A stretch of DNA of 64,000 nucleotides, from NCBI GenBank assembly GCA_036417435.1, contig CM070901.1:52359001-52423000 (forward strand), written 5' to 3'. The position numbers and the translations under genes are program-made. Source of the stretch: Inia geoffrensis (Eukaryota > Chordata > Mammalia > Artiodactyla > Iniidae). Position 1 is the first letter of the stretch. Each line of letters starts with the position of its first letter. Shown piece after piece: positions 13,040 through 22,118 of the stretch. The notes under the pieces are model-generated. The model saw nothing but the letters and a program-made list of their open reading frames with translations. It did not search any database and had not been told where the DNA came from.

Positions 13040-13330
13040 GCTAACTCCCTCTTGTATTACATTCCCTTCGCATCCCACTCTCTCCTAGCTAGCTGATCAT
13101 TCATTCTCCTCTCACTTAGATTATCAGCTAGCCTCCCAAATGGTCTCCCTGCTTCCATTCCCACAAACACAGGCTACACACCCAAGTGACAAAATGCCTA
13201 TTTCTCACCATATCTCTCCTCTACTAAGGATGTTAATTACATCCACTATCTATGCTCAGGTCATATGTGAGGTCTCTATTACCTACCTTTCCAATATTAA
13301 ATAAAATATTCACTTTTATATACTCTTTGC
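13040..13330 (+). mobile_element. L2 LINE fragment
   Basis: Contains 'gcctcccaaatggtctccct' followed by 'gcttccattcccacaaacac', a typical L2 stretch. The 5' and 3' limits are approximate. Confidence 0.5.
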
Positions 13331-13575
13331 CCCATCAAAACAGACTTATTTGCTGCCTCCCACAGTCACCTGGAATTTGTCAGTCTCCATCTTCTTGTGT
13401 AGAAGAGCCTTGCTTCCCATGTTGAAATCTGCCAACCCTTTAAGATTTAATTAGAAAGCTACCTCCTTCAGAGAGCATTTTCTTATGCTATGCTTTCTTC
13501 CTCATCATTCATTTCCCCTCTTCCCCAACCCTATATGGTATTAAAAAGGAATTCTCCTTCTTTTGAATTCACATC

Positions 13576-13780
13576 TTTTTTTTTTTTTGCGGTATGCGGG
13601 CCTCTCACTGTTGTGGCCTCTCCCGTTGCGGAGCACAGGCTCCGGACGCGCAGGCTCAGCAGCCATGGCTCACGGGCCCAGCCGCTCCGCGGCATGTGGG
13701 ATCTTCCCAGACCGGGGCACGAACCCGTATCCCCTGCATCGGCAGGCGGACTCTCAACCACTGCGCCACCAGGGAAGCCC
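13576..13780 (-). mobile_element. CHR-type tRNA-derived SINE, antisense
   Basis: Reverse complement of the cetacean SINE: the poly(A) tail appears as T(n) on the left and the tRNA-like head (ending '...accagggaagccc') on the right. It is flanked by a perfect target-site duplication, gaattcacatcttttt, at 13565-13580 (overlapping the T tract) and 13781-13796. The perfect duplication indicates a fairly recent insertion. Translated frames through it are artefacts. Confidence 0.95.
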
Positions 13781-14026
13781 GAATTCACATCTTTTTAATT
13801 AACAAACTTAACTGTGTTTTTTCTGTTTATAATCCCATACCATTTTACTCAAACCTCTTAGACAATTATTGTACTTTGCATTGATTCTGGAGACATTCCT
13901 CCATAAATACCTAGTGGATGAATGAGTGCAGCCTTTATAGACATTTTTTTACCTCTAACAAGTCAACCTTCACATCTCTGAGTCAACTGAAAGAATATTA
14001 TACATGGAGTGAATTTATGTATGCTC

Positions 14027-14041
14027 GCAACAAGTTATTTT
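14027..14041. repeat. Left target-site duplication of the twin-primed L1
   Basis: gcaacaagttatttt, matching the right copy at 24904-24918 at 13 of 15 bases. It directly precedes the T-rich reversed poly(A) tail of the antisense L1. Confidence 0.75.
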
Positions 14042-14607
14042 ATTTTTTCATTATTTCTTTTCTTTTTTTTAATTTTTAAATTTTTTAATAGATCTTTATT
14101 GAAGTATAATTACTTCACAATACTGTGTAAGTTTCTCTTGCACAACAAAGTGAATCAGCCATATGCATACACATGTCCCCATATCCCCTCCCTCTTGTGT
14201 CTCCCTCCCATCCTCCCTAACCCACCCCTCTAGGTCATCACAAAGCACCGAGCTGATCTCCCTGTGCTATGCTGTTGCTTCCCACCAGCCAACTATTTTA
14301 CATTCAGTAGTGTATGTATGTTGATGCTACCTCACTGCGCGCCAGTTTCCCCCTCCCACCCCATGTCCTCGAGTCCATTTTCTATGTCTATCTCTTTATT
14401 CCTGCCCTGCAGCTAGGTTCTTCGGTACAATTTTTTTTTTTTTAGATTCCATATATATGTGTTAGCATATGGTATATGTTTTTCTCTTTCTGACTTACTT
14501 CAATCTGTATGACAGACTCTAGGTCCACCCATCTCACTACAAATAACTCAATTTCATTTCTTTTTATGGCTGAGTAATATTCCATTGTATATCTGTGCCA
14601 CATCTTC

Positions 14608-14817
14608 CTTTTTTTTTTTTTTTTTGTGGTACATGGGCCTCTCACTGTTGTGGCCTCTCCCGTTGCGGAGCACAGGTTCCGGACGCGCAGGCTCAGTGGC
14701 CATGTCTCACAGGCCCAACCACTCCGCGGCATGTGGGATCCTCCCGGACTGGGGCACAAACACACGTCCCCTGCATCGGCAGGCGGACCCTCAGCCACTG
14801 CACCACCAGGGAAGCCC
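14608..14817 (-). mobile_element. CHR-type SINE inside antisense L1
   Basis: Antisense CHR SINE with a T(n) tract at the left and 'gggaagcc' at the right. Perfect 10-bp duplication ccacatcttc at 14598-14607 and 14818-14827. Younger than the L1 it interrupts. Confidence 0.95.
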
Positions 14818-15116
14818 CCACATCTTCTTTATCCGTTCATCTGTCAATGGACATTTATGTTGGTTCCATGTCCTGGCTATTGTAAATAGTGCTGCAATGA
14901 ACATTGTGGTACATGTCTCTTTTTGAATTATGGCTTTCTCAGGGTATATGCCCAGTAGTGGGATTGTTGGGACATATGGTAGTTCTATTTTTAGTTTTTT
15001 AAGGAACCTCCATACTGTTCTCCATAATGGCTGTATCAATTTACATTGCACCAACAGTGCAAACGAGTTCCCTTTTCTCCACACCCTCTCCAGCATTTAC
15101 TGTTTGTAGATTTTTT

Positions 15117-15325
15117 TTTTTTTTTTTTTTTTTTGCGGTACGTGGGCCTCTCACTGCTGCGGCCTCTCCCGTTGCGGAGCACAGGCTCCGGACACGCAGG
15201 CTCAGCGGCCATGGCTCACGGGCCCAGCCGCTCCACGGCATGTGGGATCCTCCCAGACCGGGGCACGAACCTGTATCCCCTGCATCGGCAGGCAGGCTCC
15301 CAACCACCGCACCACCAGGGAAGCC
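15117..15325 (-). mobile_element. CHR-type SINE inside antisense L1
   Basis: Antisense CHR SINE with a long T tract. The duplication ctgtttgtagatttttt lies at 15100-15116 and 15326-15342. Second SINE insertion into the same antisense L1 3' end, about 500 bp from the first. Confidence 0.95.
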
Positions 15326-15465
15326 CTGTTTGTAGATTTTTTGATGATGCCCATTCTAACCGGTGTGAGGTGAAGCCTCACTGTAGTTTTGATTTGCATT
15401 TCTCTAATAATTAGTGACATTGAACATCTTTTCATGTGCCTCTTGGTCATCCTGCAGGCCACTGG

Positions 15466-16019
15466 TGGGGGCCTCTGACACCCAAGGAGATGGAAGGAAC
15501 CCCAAGGTGAACCAGTAGGACTTAGGGAGACTGAGGGGGGAGGACAAGTGGAGGCCAGACAGGATCGGCACCCCTGAGGCTGGGGAGATCAGGAGAGGCT
15601 GGTGGGAGGAGCCACCCAGGAGGAGCAGGAGAGGAGAGGATGGCGTTGGCCTGGCTCACTCGAGCACAGAAAGCCTGCTGGGCTCCCAGGTGAGGTCCCC
15701 TGCCCTCTGAGACTAGGGGTGGGGGGCACATCTGGGCCCCTTCTGTTCCTTGAGCATAAGCCCCACCCCCCACAACCCCCAGGGCATTTTCCAGCCATGT
15801 GGGTCCTGAGCACTGGCCCCGCCCACTACCCAAACCTCTCACTTGCTTAGGCCCCACCCTCCACAGCCAAAGCCATTCGCCCCACTTTATTTGTCCCTCC
15901 TCCTCTTTTTTGCTATTGTGGTACTGTTGTACCTTGCGGTTGTTGACTCATCGATATTTTTATTTTTATATTTTTCCTAACACATCTGTTAGTTTCCTAG
16001 TCTAATGTTATTTTTTACT

Positions 16020-16052
<33 letters not shown>

Positions 16053-16320
16053 TTCCAGCCCAATCAACTTGCGGGATCTTGGTTCATGAGCCCAGGGTCA
16101 GGCCAAAGCTCCTGTGGTGGGAGCTCCAAGTCCAAACAAAGGGACTAACGGAGAACCTCAGACCCCAGGGAACATTCATCAGAGTGAGGTCTCACATTGT
16201 TCCTCATCTCAGCACAAAGACCCAGCTCTACCCAATAGCCTACAAACTGTAGAGTTGGAAACCTTAGGCCAAACAACCAGTAAGACAGGAACACAATCCC
16301 ACTCATAAAAAAAAAGAGAT
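15466..16320 (+). promoter_or_regulatory. L1 copy 1 5' UTR (former internal promoter)
   Basis: A GC-rich, purine/pyrimidine-patchy leader that contains a (GTT)n run at about 16020-16051 and precedes the first ORF1-like sequence. It does not resemble the 5' UTR of the L1 at 25-26.4 kb in its first several hundred bases; only the last roughly 200 bases before ORF1 are alike. In L1 this region carries a bidirectional Pol II promoter by family knowledge. Activity cannot be judged here. Confidence 0.5.
16020..16051. repeat. (GTT)n microsatellite
   Basis: About ten uninterrupted GTT units within the L1 copy 1 5' UTR. Confidence 0.95.
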
Positions 16321-16321
16321 G

Positions 16322-17563
16322 AGATAAAAATATGTCACACATGAAGGAGTAAGGTATAAACCTACAAGACCAAATAAATTAAGAGGAAATAGCCAATCTA
16401 CCTGAAAAAGGATTCAGAGTAATGATAGTAAAGATGATCCAGAATCTCGGAAATAGAATGGAGGCAGGATTGAGAAAATACAAGAGATGTTTAACAAAGA
16501 TTTAGAAGAATTAAGAACAAAAAACAGAGATAGAGCTTCTCTGGTGGCGCAGTGGTTGAGAGCCTGCCGCTGATGCAGGGGACGCGGGTTCGAGCCCTGG
16601 TCTGGGAGGATCCCACATGCCGCAGAGCGACTGGGCCTGTGAGCCACAGCTACTGAGCCTGCACGTCTGGAGCCTGTGCTCCACAGCGGGAGAGGCCACG
16701 ACAGTGAGAAGCCCACGCACCTCGATGAAGAGTGGCCCCCCTTGCCACAACTAGAGAAAGCCCTCGCACAGAAACGAAGATCCAACACAGCAAAAATAAT
16801 TAATTTTTTAAAAAAACAGAGATAAACAACATAAGAACTGCAATGAAATATACGCTAGGAGGAATCAATAGCAGAATAACTGAGGCGGAAGAACGATTAA
16901 GTGAGCTGAAAGACAAAATGGTGGAAATAACTGCCAACAAGCAGAATAAAGAAAAAAGAATGAAAAGAATTGACGACAATCTCAGAGATCTCTGGGACAA
17001 CAATAAATGCACCAACATTCGAATTATAGGGGTCCCAGAAGATGAAGAGAAAAAGACACGGTTTGAGAAAATATTTGAAGAGGTTATAGTTGAAAACTTC
17101 CCTAACAAGGGAAAGAAAATATACACCCAAGTTCAGGAAGCACAAAGAGACCCATACAGGATAAACCCTAGGAAAAAACACACCAAGACACATATTAATC
17201 AAACTAACAATAAATAAATTCAAAGAAAAAATATTAAAAGCAGCAAAGGAAAAACAAAAAATAACATACAAAGGGATCCCCATAAGGTTATCAACTGATT
17301 TTTCAGTGGAAACTTTGCAGGCCAGAAGGGAGTGGCAGGATATACTTAAAGTGATGAAAGAGAAAAAGCTACAACCAAGATTACTCTATCCAGCAGGGAG
17401 CTCATTCAGATTTGATGGAGAAGTCAAAAGCTTTTCAGACAAGCAAAAGCTAACAGAATTCAGCACCACCAAACCAACATTACAAAAATGCTTAAAAAAC
17501 TTCTCTAAGCGGGAAGCACAGGAGAAGAAAACACAGGAGAAGAAGAAGACACAGACTGGCTGA
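16322..17563 (+). pseudogene. L1 ORF1 remnant (copy 1)
   Basis: Decayed ORF1p, the RNA-binding chaperone that coats L1 RNA. Visible parts: the coiled-coil section with 'RITEAEERLSEL'; the RRM core with 'TNIRIIGVPE' and 'IVENFPNKGK' in the open stretch 16843-17217; and the C-terminal domain in another frame at 17306-17563 ('LQARREWQDILKVMKEKK', 'FSTTKPTLQK'). A 278-bp SINE (16533-16810) splits the N-terminal part, and at least one frameshift lies between 17200 and 17306. The C-terminal frame runs into lysine/glutamine-rich codons and stops at TGA 17561-17563, directly next to ORF2 sequence, because the spacer between ORF1 and ORF2 has been deleted. Confidence 0.85.
16533..16810 (+). mobile_element. 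Long-form tRNA-derived SINE in L1 ORF1
   Basis: Head 'ttctctggtggcgcagtgg' and B-box 'gggttcgagcc', followed by the longer body of the older CHR form ('gatgaagagtggccccc', 'aactagagaaagccctcgc', 'cgaagatccaacacagc'). Perfect duplication aaaaaacagagata at 16519-16532 and 16811-16824. The extra 70 or so bases distinguish it from the shorter CHR copies elsewhere in the window. Confidence 0.9.
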
Positions 17564-20500
17564 ATGGATACAAAACAAGACCCATATATATGCTGTCTAC
17601 AAGAGACCCACTTCAGACATAGGGACACACAGAGACTGAAAGTGAAGGGATGGAAAAATATATTCCATGCAAAGGGAAATCAAAAGAAAGCTGGAGTAGC
17701 AATACTCATATCAGACAAAATAGACTTTAAAATAAAGACTGTTACAAGTGATAAAGAGGGAAACTACATAATGATCAAATGATCAATCCAAGAAGAAGAT
17801 ATAACAATTGTAAATGTTTATGCACCCAACATAGGAGCACCTCAATACATAAAGCAAATTCTAAAAGCCATAAAAGGGGAAATCAACAGTAACACAATAA
17901 TATTAGGGGACGTTAACAGCCCACTTTCACCAATGGACAGATCAACCAAAATGAAAAGAAGTAAGTAAAAACAAGCTTTAAATGACACATTAAAATAGAT
18001 GGACTTAATTGATATTTATAGGACATTCCATCCAAATACAACAGAATACAATTTCTTCTCAAGGGTTCATAGAACATTCTACAGGAGAGATCATATCTTG
18101 GGTCAAATCAAGCCTTAGTAAATTTAAGAAAATTAAAAAACTATCAAGTATCTTTTCTGACCACAACACTATGAGACTAGACATCAATTACGGGGAAAAA
18201 ACTGTAAAAAAATATGAATACATAGAGGCAAAACAATATGCTACTAAATAATGAAGGGATCACTGAAGAAATCAATGAGGAAATCAAAAAATGCCTAGAA
18301 ATAAATGACAGTGAAAATATTATGGCCCAAAATATATGGATACAGCAGAAGCAGTTGTAAGAGGAATTTTATGGCAATACAATTCTACCTCAAGGAACAA
18401 GAAAAATCTCAAAGAAACAATCTAACCCTACACTTAAAACAACTAGAAAAAGAAGAACAAAGAAAACCCAAAGTCAGTAGAAGGAAAGAAATCATGAAGA
18501 TCAGAGCAGAAATAAATGAAATAGAAACAAAGAAAACAATAGAAAAGATCAGTAAAACTAAAAGCTGGTTCTTTGAGAAGATAAACAAAATTGATAAACC
18601 ATCACCCAGACTCATCAAGAAAAAAAGGGAGAAGACTCAAATCAACAAAATTAGAAATGAAAAAAGGAGAAGTCACAACTGACACTGCAGAAATACAAAG
18701 GATCATGAGAGATTACTGCAAGCAACTATATGCCAATGAAATGGACAACCTGGAAGCAATGGACAAATTCTTAGAAAATCACAACCTTCCAAGACTGAAC
18801 CAGGAAGAAATAGAAAAATATCAACAGACCAATCACAAGCACTGAAATTGAAACTGAAACTAAAAATCTTCCAACCAACAAAAACCAAGGACCAGATGGA
18901 TTCACAGGCAAATTCTATCAAACATTTAGAGAAGAGCTAACACCTATCCTTCTCAAACTCTTCCAAAACATAGCAGAGGGAGGAACACTCCCCAATTCCT
19001 TCTACGAGGCCACCATCACCTTGATACCAAAACCAGACAAAGATGTCACAAAAGAAGAAAACTATAGGCCAATATCACTAATGAACATAGATGCAAAAAT
19101 CCTCAACAAAACACTAGGAAGCAGAACCCATCAGCACATTAAAAGGATCATACCCCATGATCAAGTGGGGTTTATCCCAGGAATGCAAGGATTCTTCAAT
19201 ATACGCAAATCAATCAATGTGATAAACCATATTAAAAAATGAAGAATAAAAACCATATGATAATCTCAATTGATGCAGAAAAAGCTTTTGACAAAATTCA
19301 ACACTGTTTTATGATAAAAATTCTCCAGAAAGTAGGCATAGAGGGAACCTACCTCAACAGAATAAAGGCCATATATGAAAAACCCCCCAGCCAACATCAT
19401 TCTCAATGGTGAAAAACTGAAGCCATTTCCACTAAGATCAGGAACAAAATAAGGTTGCCCACTCTCACCACTATTATTCAACATAGTTTTGGAAGCTTTA
19501 GCCACAGCCATCAGAGAAGAAAAAGAAATAAAAGGGATCCAAATCAGAAAAGAAGAAGTAAAACGGTCACTGTTTGCAGATGACATGATACTATACATAG
19601 AGAATCCTAAAGATGCTACCAGAAAACTACTAGAACTAATCAAAGAGTTTGGTAAGGTAGCAGGATACAAAATTAATGCACAGAAATCTCTTGCATTCCT
19701 ATACACTAATGATGAAAAATCTGAAAGAGAAATTAAGGAAACACTCCCATTTACCATTGCAACAAAAAGAATAAAATACCTAGGAATAAACCTACCTAAG
19801 GAGACAAAAGACCTGTATGCAGAAAACTATAAGACACTGAGGAAAGAAATTATAGATGATACAAACAGATGGAGAGATACACCATGTTCTTGTATTGGAA
19901 GAATCAATAATGTGAAAATAACTATATTACCCAAAGAAATCCACAGATTCAATTCAATACCTATCAAACTACCAATGGCATTTTTCACCGAACTAGAACA
20001 AAAAATTTCACAATTTGTATAGAAACAGAAAAGACCCTGAATAGCCAAAGCAATCATGAGAAAGAAAAGTAGAGCTCGAGGAATCAGGCTCCCTGACTTC
20101 AGACCATACTACAAAGCTACAGTAATCAAGACAATATGGTACTGGCACAAAAACAGAAAGATAGATCAATGGAATAGGATAGAAAGCCCAGAGAGAAACC
20201 CACACACATATGGTCACCTTATCTTTGATAAAGGAGGCAAGAATATACAATGGAGAAAAGACAGCCTCTTCAATAAGTGGTGCTGGGAAAACTGGACAGC
20301 TACATGTAAAAGAATGAAAGTAGAACACTCCCTAACACTATACACATAAATAAACAAAATGGATTAAAGACCTAAATATAAAGCCAGTCACCATAAAATC
20401 TTAGAGGAAAACATAGAATACTCTATGACACACATCACAACAATATCCTTTCTGACCCACCTCCTAGACAAATGGAAATAAAAACAAAAATAAACAAATG

Positions 20501-21270
20501 GGACGTAATGAAACTTAAAAGCTTTTGCACAGCAAGAAGCCATAAAGAAGATGAAAAGACTACACTCAGAATGAGAGAAAATATTTGCAAATGAAGCAAC
20601 TGACAAAGGATTAATCTCCAAAATGTACAAGTAGCTCATGCACCTCAGTATCAGAAAAACAGACAACCCAATCCAGAAGTGGGCAGAAGATCTAAATAGA
20701 CATTTCTCCAAAGAAGATATACAGATTGCCAACAAACACATAAAAGGAGGCTCAATGTCACTAATCATTAGAGCAATGCAAATCAAAACTACAATGAGGT
20801 TATCAGCTCACACCAGTCAGAATGGCCATCATCAAAAATTGTACAAACAATATGCTGCAGAGGGTGTGCAGAAAAGGGAACCCTCTTGCACTGTTGGTGG
20901 GAATGTAAATTGATGCAGCCACTATGGAGAACAGTACAGAGGTTCCTTAAAAAACTAAAAATAGAACTGCCATATGACCCAGCAGTCCCACTATTGGGCA
21001 TATACCCTGAGAAAACCATAATCCAAAGAGTCATGTACCAAAATGTTCATTGCAGCACTATTTACAATAGCCAGGACATGTAAGCAACCTAAGTGTCCAT
21101 TGAGAGAGAAATGAGTAAAGAAGATGTGGCACATATATACAATGGAATATTTCTCAGCCATAAAAAGAAAAGAAATTGAGTTATCTGTAGTGAGGTGGAG
21201 GGGCCTAGAGTCTGTCATACAGAGTGAAGTAAGTCAGAAAAAGAAAAACAAACACCATATGCTAACACAT
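17564..21270 (+). pseudogene. L1 ORF2 remnant (copy 1)
   Basis: Decayed ORF2p (endonuclease, reverse transcriptase, C-terminal Cys domain). Visible pieces: the endonuclease part 'CLQETHF' (17564-17782); RT segments at 19021-19242 and 19489-20022, including the catalytic 'FADDMILYI' box and the 'LFADD' context; and the C-terminal 'LHCWWEC' near 20880. The first roughly 28 codons, including the conserved N-V-N-G segment with the endonuclease Asn, are missing through the 17.5-kb deletion. Numerous frameshifts and stops, for example 'acaaaataagg' near 19445 where copy 2 reads R-Q-G, make it non-functional. Confidence 0.85.
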
Positions 21271-21656
21271 GTATATACAATCTAAATTTTTAAAAAAAAG
21301 CTTCTGATGAACCTAAAGGCAGGACAGGAGTAAAGACGCAGATGTAGAGAATGGACTTGAGGCACGGGAATGGGGAAGGGTAAGCTGGGATGAGCTGAGA
21401 GAGAGGCATGGACATATATACACTACCAAATGTAAAATCTATAGCTAGTGGGAAGCAGCTGCATAGCACAGGGAGATCAGCTCAGTACTTTGAGCTGCGA
21501 CCACCTAGAGGGGTGGGATAGGGAGGGTGGGAGTGAGACGCAAGAAGGAGGTGATAAGGGGATATATGTATAAGTATAGCTGATTCACTTTGTTATACAG
21601 CAGAAACTATCACAACAATGTAAACAATTATACTCCAATAAAGATATTTAAAAAAG

Positions 21657-21843
21657 AAAATAGTACCCTTAAGGTAAGTCTGCTGATAAGTTCTAGCTTT
21701 CATCTGAAGATATTTTTATTTCTCCTAAATTTCTGATGAGAATCTTTCACTGAATATAGAGTCCTCGGTTAGCAGTAATTTATTCATTTTTTTGATTTGT
21801 TTCTATCAAGAGGTCAAGTGGGTCTTTTTTTTTTTTAACAAAA
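21657..21843 (-). mobile_element. Old L1-like remnant, antisense (tentative)
   Basis: 'ttctagctttcatctgaaga', 'tatttttatttctcc' and 'ctgaatatagagtcctcgg' resemble a widely dispersed old L1M-type segment in reverse. It lies after the A-tail of L1 copy 1 and before a SINE. Its relation to the surrounding L1 complex is unresolved. Confidence 0.35.
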
Positions 21844-22063
21844 GGGCTTCCCTGGTGGCGCAGCGGTTGAGAGTCCGCCTGCCGATGCAGGGGACACGGG
21901 TTTGTGCCCCGGTCCGGGAAGATCCCACATGCTGCGGAGCGGCTAGTCCCGTGAGCCATGGCCGCTGAGCCTGCGCGTCCGGAGCCTGCGCTCCGCAACG
22001 GGAGAGGCCACAACAGTGAGAGGCCCGCGTACCGCAAAAAAAAAAACAAAAACGAAAACAAAA
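21844..22063 (+). mobile_element. CHR-type SINE
   Basis: Sense CHR SINE: 'gggcttccctggtggcgcag' head, 'gatcccacatgctgcggag' body, 'gcgtaccgc' end, and an A-rich tail broken by C and G. No convincing target-site duplication; only 'aacaaaa' is shared between the two sides. Confidence 0.9.
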
Positions 22064-22118
22064 ATAGCTATATTGAGATAAAATTGACAATTTATAAAAT
22101 GTATTTGTTTAAAATGTC
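22064..22118 (-). mobile_element. Short old L1 3' UTR-like fragment (tentative)
   Basis: 'agctatattgagataaaatt' resembles the start of a reversed old L1 3' UTR. Only about 55 bp are present before the sense L1 fragment begins. Confidence 0.3.

Larger units (their letters stand above)
14042..15465 (-). mobile_element. Twin-primed LINE-1, 3' part (antisense)
   Basis: Reverse complement of an L1 from its poly(A) tail (T-rich 14042-14088) through the 3' UTR and the end of ORF2, up to about the point where the ORF2 C-terminal part reads 'gcacatgaaaag'. Two CHR SINEs interrupt it. Its upstream break falls at essentially the same L1 position where the sense fragment 22119-24903 stops. The outer ends of the two fragments share a 15-bp duplication. 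I therefore interpret both as one minus-strand insertion made by twin priming. The exact right limit, 15455-15466, is blurred by microhomology around 'tgcagg'. Confidence 0.85.
15466..21656 (+). mobile_element. Near full-length LINE-1 (copy 1)
   Basis: Sense L1 with a GC-rich 5' UTR, ORF1 remnant, ORF2 remnant, 3' UTR and a short A-rich tail ('atatttaaaaaagaaaa'). It is interrupted by one SINE in ORF1. It lies exactly between the two halves of the twin-primed L1. No target-site duplication was found at its visible edges. Both ORFs carry many stops and frameshifts, so it is dead. Confidence 0.85.

Noticed and set aside
13531..13884. Open frames of 70-120 codons across the CHR SINEs (also at 14442, 15027, 21780, 37683, 39866, 43424 and 46705)
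   Set aside because: The same arginine/proline-rich translations recur at every SINE and follow SINE sequence, not a gene.
15589..15850. Possible CpG island or host promoter
   Set aside because: GC-rich but few CpG dinucleotides, and it belongs to the L1 leader.
15522..15857. 111-codon GC-rich minus-strand open frame and 82-codon plus frame in the same place
   Set aside because: They lie in the GC-rich L1 copy 1 5' UTR. Composition alone explains the lack of stops.
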